This document shows, piece by piece, positions 11,722-14,731 of a stretch of DNA of 14,731 bases; the stretch's first letter is position 1, and each line of letters opens with the position of its first letter. The stretch lies in NCBI GenBank assembly GCA_902806215.1, contig CADCVT010000119.1, forward strand, positions 1 to 14,731. Reading direction: 5' to 3'. A program made the position numbers and the translations under genes. Below the pieces are notes generated by a model. The model was not told where the DNA came from, made no database searches, and saw only the letters and a program-made list of their open reading frames with translations. This DNA is from an uncultured Solirubrobacteraceae bacterium (lineage in GTDB: Bacteria > Actinomycetota > Thermoleophilia > Solirubrobacterales > Solirubrobacteraceae).

Positions 11722-14190
11722 ATGAAGGTCACCCGCATCGCCGCGGCGGTGCTCACCGCACTCGCGCTGACCGCAGCGCAGCCCGCCGCCGCGAGCGACG
11801 GCACGTTCACGTACATGCTGTGCGCGAACCCCGATACCGGACGGGGCACCGTCTCGTCCGACGGCGCCTTCCCCGACGGCACCTCGCTGACGGCCGGCCA
11901 CGTCAACATGACGACACTCCAGAGCGCGCAGGCGTGCTCTGGCACCGTCGACGGCTCGCGCGGCATGATGATCAAGCCGAACGGGTCCTACCACCTCGAA
12001 CAGCAGCAGGGATCGGCCATCACGTTCCGCGCTCCGGCCGAGTTGCGGTTCCTCGACGCGCACCTGTGGCGCAGGATGAACACGGACAACGGCATGACGA
12101 CGTCGTTCGTGCGATCGCAGAGCGACTGGATCTACGCGAGCCCGAACTACGACCGCTGCGAGGACCCGGGCTGGGGCTGCAAGGGTCGCGGCAGCCACGA
12201 CCCGTTCTCGCCCGGCAACGCGATCTACGTCGGCGTCGCGCACGACGCGATGGACAACGGCTTCAAGTGGTTCCTCAAGTGCGCGTGGTGGGGGTGCAAC
12301 GTCACCGACAACCAGCAGATCCAGGTCTACGGAGGCAAGGTCGCGCTCGCGGACGACCACGCGCCGTCGGGGACGCTCGGGGTCGGCGGGCTGCGCAGCG
12401 ACGACGTTCTGCGGGGCGTCGAGCGCGTGAGCTTCTCGGCGCGCGACGGACAGTCCGGCGTGTACCGCGCGCGGCTCCTCGTCGACGGCGTCGGGCAGCC
12501 GTGGTTCTCGGTCGACGGCGGCAACGCCTCCTGCCGCGACCACAACCCGGCCAACGGCGACGCGTACGAGTTCGGGCGGATGCGGCCGTGTGCCGGGTCG
12601 ATCGACACCACCGCCGAGCTGAACACGACGACCCTGCGCGACGGAGCCCATGAGGTGCGGCTCGTCGTCGAGGACGCGGGTGGCCGCACGACGACGCTGC
12701 TCGATCGCACCGTGCAGGTCGACAACATCGCGGCTCCCGCCGCGACGAGCGCGCCGGGCGTCGACGGCATCGCGCAGGACGGCGAGACGCTGACCGCGAT
12801 CCCCGGCGTCTGGGACGACCACGGCGCCGCGGGCGATCCGGTCGTGACCTCGCGGTGGGAGCGCTGCGACGGGTCGTCGTGCGCGGAGCTGCCGGGGTCC
12901 GCGTCGACGCCGCTCGAGCTCGACGAAGCCGACGTCGGCCGGCGGATCCGGGTCGTCGAGACCGCGGTGAACGCGGAGGGAACGACCGTCGCGCAGTCGG
13001 TCTCGACGGACGTGGTCATCGACACGCCCGCGCCTTCCAACGAGGCGGCTCCGACGGTGGCGGGCCGCGCGCGGCGGGGCAACCTGCTCGTCGCGTCCGA
13101 GGGCGTCTGGAACGATCACGACGCGGTCTCCGAGACGGTCGTCGCTCGGCGGTGGCAGCGGTGCCGGTACGACGGCGCGGACTGCGTCGACGTCGCCGGC
13201 GCCACGGGGTCGACGTTCGAGCTGCGCGACGACGATCTGAACCGGCGGCTGCGCGTGATCGAGACCGCGGTCAACGACGAGGGGTCGTCGACGGTCGCGT
13301 CCGGACTGTCCGCACGGGTGACGCGCGAGGACGGGACGCTGCCGCCGGGCAACAACGGCGAGGACGACGACGGGGACGGAACCATCGACGAGCCCGGCGA
13401 GGACGGCGGGTCCGGCTCGGGCGGCGGGACCGGCACGAGCGGTGCCGGCGGCACGCCCGGCGCGAAGGGGACCAACGGAACGAACGGCGTCAACGGCGTG
13501 TCGTCGTCCTCGACCACGAAGGTCAGCCGGGGCACGACGCTGGTGTCGCCGAACGGCACGGGCGCCTCCGCCGCGGCTCGGCTCGTCGTCGGGTGGCGCG
13601 ACGCTCGCGGCACGGCGCTGACCGTCGGCTACGGGAAGGGCGCGGTCGTCAGCGGCCGGCTCGTCGACGAGGCCGGTCGCGGGATCGGCGGCGCGCTCGT
13701 GCAGGTCGTTGCCGTGACCTCGGTCCGCGGAGCCGGTCCCGCCGAGCGGCCCAGCGTCACGACCGGTGAGGACGGGCGGTTCACGTACGCGGTGAGCCAG
13801 AAGGCGAGCAGCGAGACGATCCGGTTCTCCTACGCGCACGAGCGCGGCGGCAAGCCCGTCGCGATCGACGAGCTCGAGCTGCGCGTGGTCGCGTCGGTCC
13901 GGCTGTCGGTGAAGCTCCGCGGCGAAGCGGTCAGCTACAGGGGCGTGGTGCTGAGCGGGCCGATGCCGCGCGGCGGCAAGCTCGTGATCGTCCAGGGGCG
14001 CGTGAAGGGCAAAGCGTGGCAGACGTTCGCGTCGCGCCGCGCGCGGACCGGAGGGCGGTTCAGCGGGCGCTACCGGCTGAAGCTGCGGGTGCCGGGGCGC
14101 AAGCTCCAGTTCCGCGCGCGGGTCGTCGCCGAGAGCGGCTTCCCGTACCTGCCCGCCGTCAGCCGCGCGGTGACGAAGGTCGTGCGGTGA
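11722..14190 (+). CDS. Large secreted multidomain surface protein (Ig-like repeats, Asp-rich and Gly-rich linker, carboxypeptidase-regulatory-like domain)
   Basis: 822 residues. Signal peptide 1-24 (AVLTALALTAAQPAAA). An unassigned, Cys- and Trp-containing domain (about 25-205, starting GTFTYMLCANPDTGRG) recurs in related actinomycetes but has no function I can name. Next come an Ig-like segment (about 210-335), two W-x-RC Ig-like repeats (about 336-433 and 434-533, both with RVxETAVNxEG), an acidic NGEDDDGDGTIDE (545-557) resembling a Ca2+-binding D-x-D-x-DG loop, and a Gly-rich stretch with collagen-like triplets (GTPGAKGTNGTNGVNG, ending about 592). The end holds a carboxypeptidase-regulatory-like beta domain (about 641-715, VVSGRLVDEAGRGIGGA) and a further beta domain rich in Lys/Arg. 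AGGAGA at 11708-11713 supports ATG 11722. It lies 40 bases after the F5/8C gene and overlaps the subtilase (GTGA). Structural or adhesive role inferred. Confidence 0.85.
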   Translation: MKVTRIAAAVLTALALTAAQPAAASDGTFTYMLCANPDTGRGTVSSDGAFPDGTSLTAGHVNMTTLQSAQACSGTVDGSRGMMIKPNGSYHLEQQQGSAITFRAPAELRFLDAHLWRRMNTDNGMTTSFVRSQSDWIYASPNYDRCEDPGWGCKGRGSHDPFSPGNAIYVGVAHDAMDNGFKWFLKCAWWGCNVTDNQQIQVYGGKVALADDHAPSGTLGVGGLRSDDVLRGVERVSFSARDGQSGVYRARLLVDGVGQPWFSVDGGNASCRDHNPANGDAYEFGRMRPCAGSIDTTAELNTTTLRDGAHEVRLVVEDAGGRTTTLLDRTVQVDNIAAPAATSAPGVDGIAQDGETLTAIPGVWDDHGAAGDPVVTSRWERCDGSSCAELPGSASTPLELDEADVGRRIRVVETAVNAEGTTVAQSVSTDVVIDTPAPSNEAAPTVAGRARRGNLLVASEGVWNDHDAVSETVVARRWQRCRYDGADCVDVAGATGSTFELRDDDLNRRLRVIETAVNDEGSSTVASGLSARVTREDGTLPPGNNGEDDDGDGTIDEPGEDGGSGSGGGTGTSGAGGTPGAKGTNGTNGVNGVSSSSTTKVSRGTTLVSPNGTGASAAARLVVGWRDARGTALTVGYGKGAVVSGRLVDEAGRGIGGALVQVVAVTSVRGAGPAERPSVTTGEDGRFTYAVSQKASSETIRFSYAHERGGKPVAIDELELRVVASVRLSVKLRGEAVSYRGVVLSGPMPRGGKLVIVQGRVKGKAWQTFASRRARTGGRFSGRYRLKLRVPGRKLQFRARVVAESGFPYLPAVSRAVTKVVR

Positions 14191-14731
14191 AGCCGATCCG
14201 TGCCGACGTCCCCGGCCGCCTTGCGCGGCCGGGGGCCCGGGCGGCGGCGCTCACCGCGCTGCTCGCCCTGATCGTCGTTCTCGCGGCCCCCGCCGCCGTC
14301 GCCCGAGCCTCGGACGACCAGCCGACCCAGTGGCAGATCGACGCGCGCGCCGAGGCGCTGCAGACCGCGCCGCCGCCGGCCGAGAAGCCGGTCATCTGCA
14401 TCGTCGACACCGGCGTCACACCGACCCCCGACCTCGACATCGTGAGCCGAACCGCCCTCGACGGCGGGACCCCCGACGACGTGACGGCCCGCCCAGGCCA
14501 CTACGGCCACGGAACGACCGTCGCCCACATGGCAGCCGGAAAGGTCAACGGCTGGGGCTCCTCGGGGGTCTTCCCCCACGCGAGAATCGCGAGCGTCCGG
14601 ATCTTCGACGACGTCGACCAGAGGGTCCCCTGGCAGCGGTATGTCAGCGCACTGCGGTGGTGTGCAGGCGTGTCACCCCGCCCGGCGGTCGCCGTCTTGT
14701 CACTCGGAAGTGCGTCAGTGGATCCCTCCGA
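14187..14731 (+). CDS. Subtilisin-like (S8) serine protease, secreted (3' end beyond window)
   Basis: 181 residues are visible, read from GTG 14187, which overlaps the preceding stop (GTGA). A signal or membrane segment (about 19-39, AALTALLALIVVLAAPAAVA) follows a basic N-terminus. The catalytic Asp is Asp74 in VICIVDTGV and the catalytic His is His108 in YGHGTTVAHMAAG; the VAVLSLGS strand (about 168-175) is also typical of subtilases. The catalytic serine lies beyond the window, so activity cannot be confirmed. The mature domain begins soon after the signal peptide, so any inhibitory prodomain is very short or absent. Being in one transcription unit with the surface proteins, it may process them or be displayed with them (inference). 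Confidence 0.87.
   Translation, partial: MKPIRADVPGRLARPGARAAALTALLALIVVLAAPAAVARASDDQPTQWQIDARAEALQTAPPPAEKPVICIVDTGVTPTPDLDIVSRTALDGGTPDDVTARPGHYGHGTTVAHMAAGKVNGWGSSGVFPHARIASVRIFDDVDQRVPWQRYVSALRWCAGVSPRPAVAVLSLGSASVDPS

Noticed and set aside
9135..13839. Long minus-strand open frames opposite the surface locus
   Set aside because: They are Arg/Ala/Gly-rich with no recognisable domain and mirror the codon bias of the well-supported plus-strand genes.

Overview
The window is GC-rich, uses many GTG starts and 4-base gene overlaps, and has several genes preceded by a TANNNT hexamer only 6-9 bases from the start codon, an arrangement typical of leaderless actinobacterial transcripts. The protein families (DUF2804, DUF4394/Calx-beta with an Arg/Val-rich C-terminal domain, DUF3618, SipW/TasA-like proteins, W-x-R-C Ig-like repeats) suggest an actinomycete of the class Thermoleophilia, probably Solirubrobacterales. 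This placement is inferred from family make-up, not from a marker gene.

Layout. (1) 1-2460, minus strand: an NAD-dependent epimerase/reductase, a tiny glutaredoxin/GST-N-like protein and a secreted SpoIVB-type (S55) peptidase that runs off the left edge, joined by two GTGA overlaps. (2) 2498-4489, plus strand: a DegV fatty-acid-binding protein and an AI-2E-family membrane protein. The epimerase and degV diverge from a very short region with two face-to-face -10 motifs. (3) 4499-4557: two strong back-to-back hairpins between convergent operons. (4) 4552-6983, minus strand: a compact operon of a nitrilase-superfamily amidase, a TetR regulator, and four small membrane or membrane-associated proteins (44-aa DUF4235-like, 81-aa tail-anchored, holin-3_6-like, DUF3618). 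(5) 7008-about 8145, minus strand: a broken DUF4394/Calx-beta surface-protein gene, lacking its 5' part and carrying two frameshifts in short C runs that offset each other. (6) 8193-9026, plus strand: a DUF2804 protein. (7) 9162-14731, plus strand: a cell-surface locus made of a TasA/camelysin-like secreted protein, a SipW-type (ER-type, Ser-His-Asp) signal peptidase, a 447-aa Ig-repeat/F5-8C protein whose N-terminus looks like a second SipW substrate, an 822-aa multidomain secreted protein with an acidic and a Gly-rich linker, and the start of a subtilisin-like protease cut by the right edge.

The most coherent system is region 7: a dedicated signal peptidase, its likely substrates and downstream surface proteins in one apparent transcription unit. 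A large hairpin separates the substrate gene from the peptidase gene and may set their ratio. No RNA genes, CRISPR arrays, insertion sequences or phage modules were seen.
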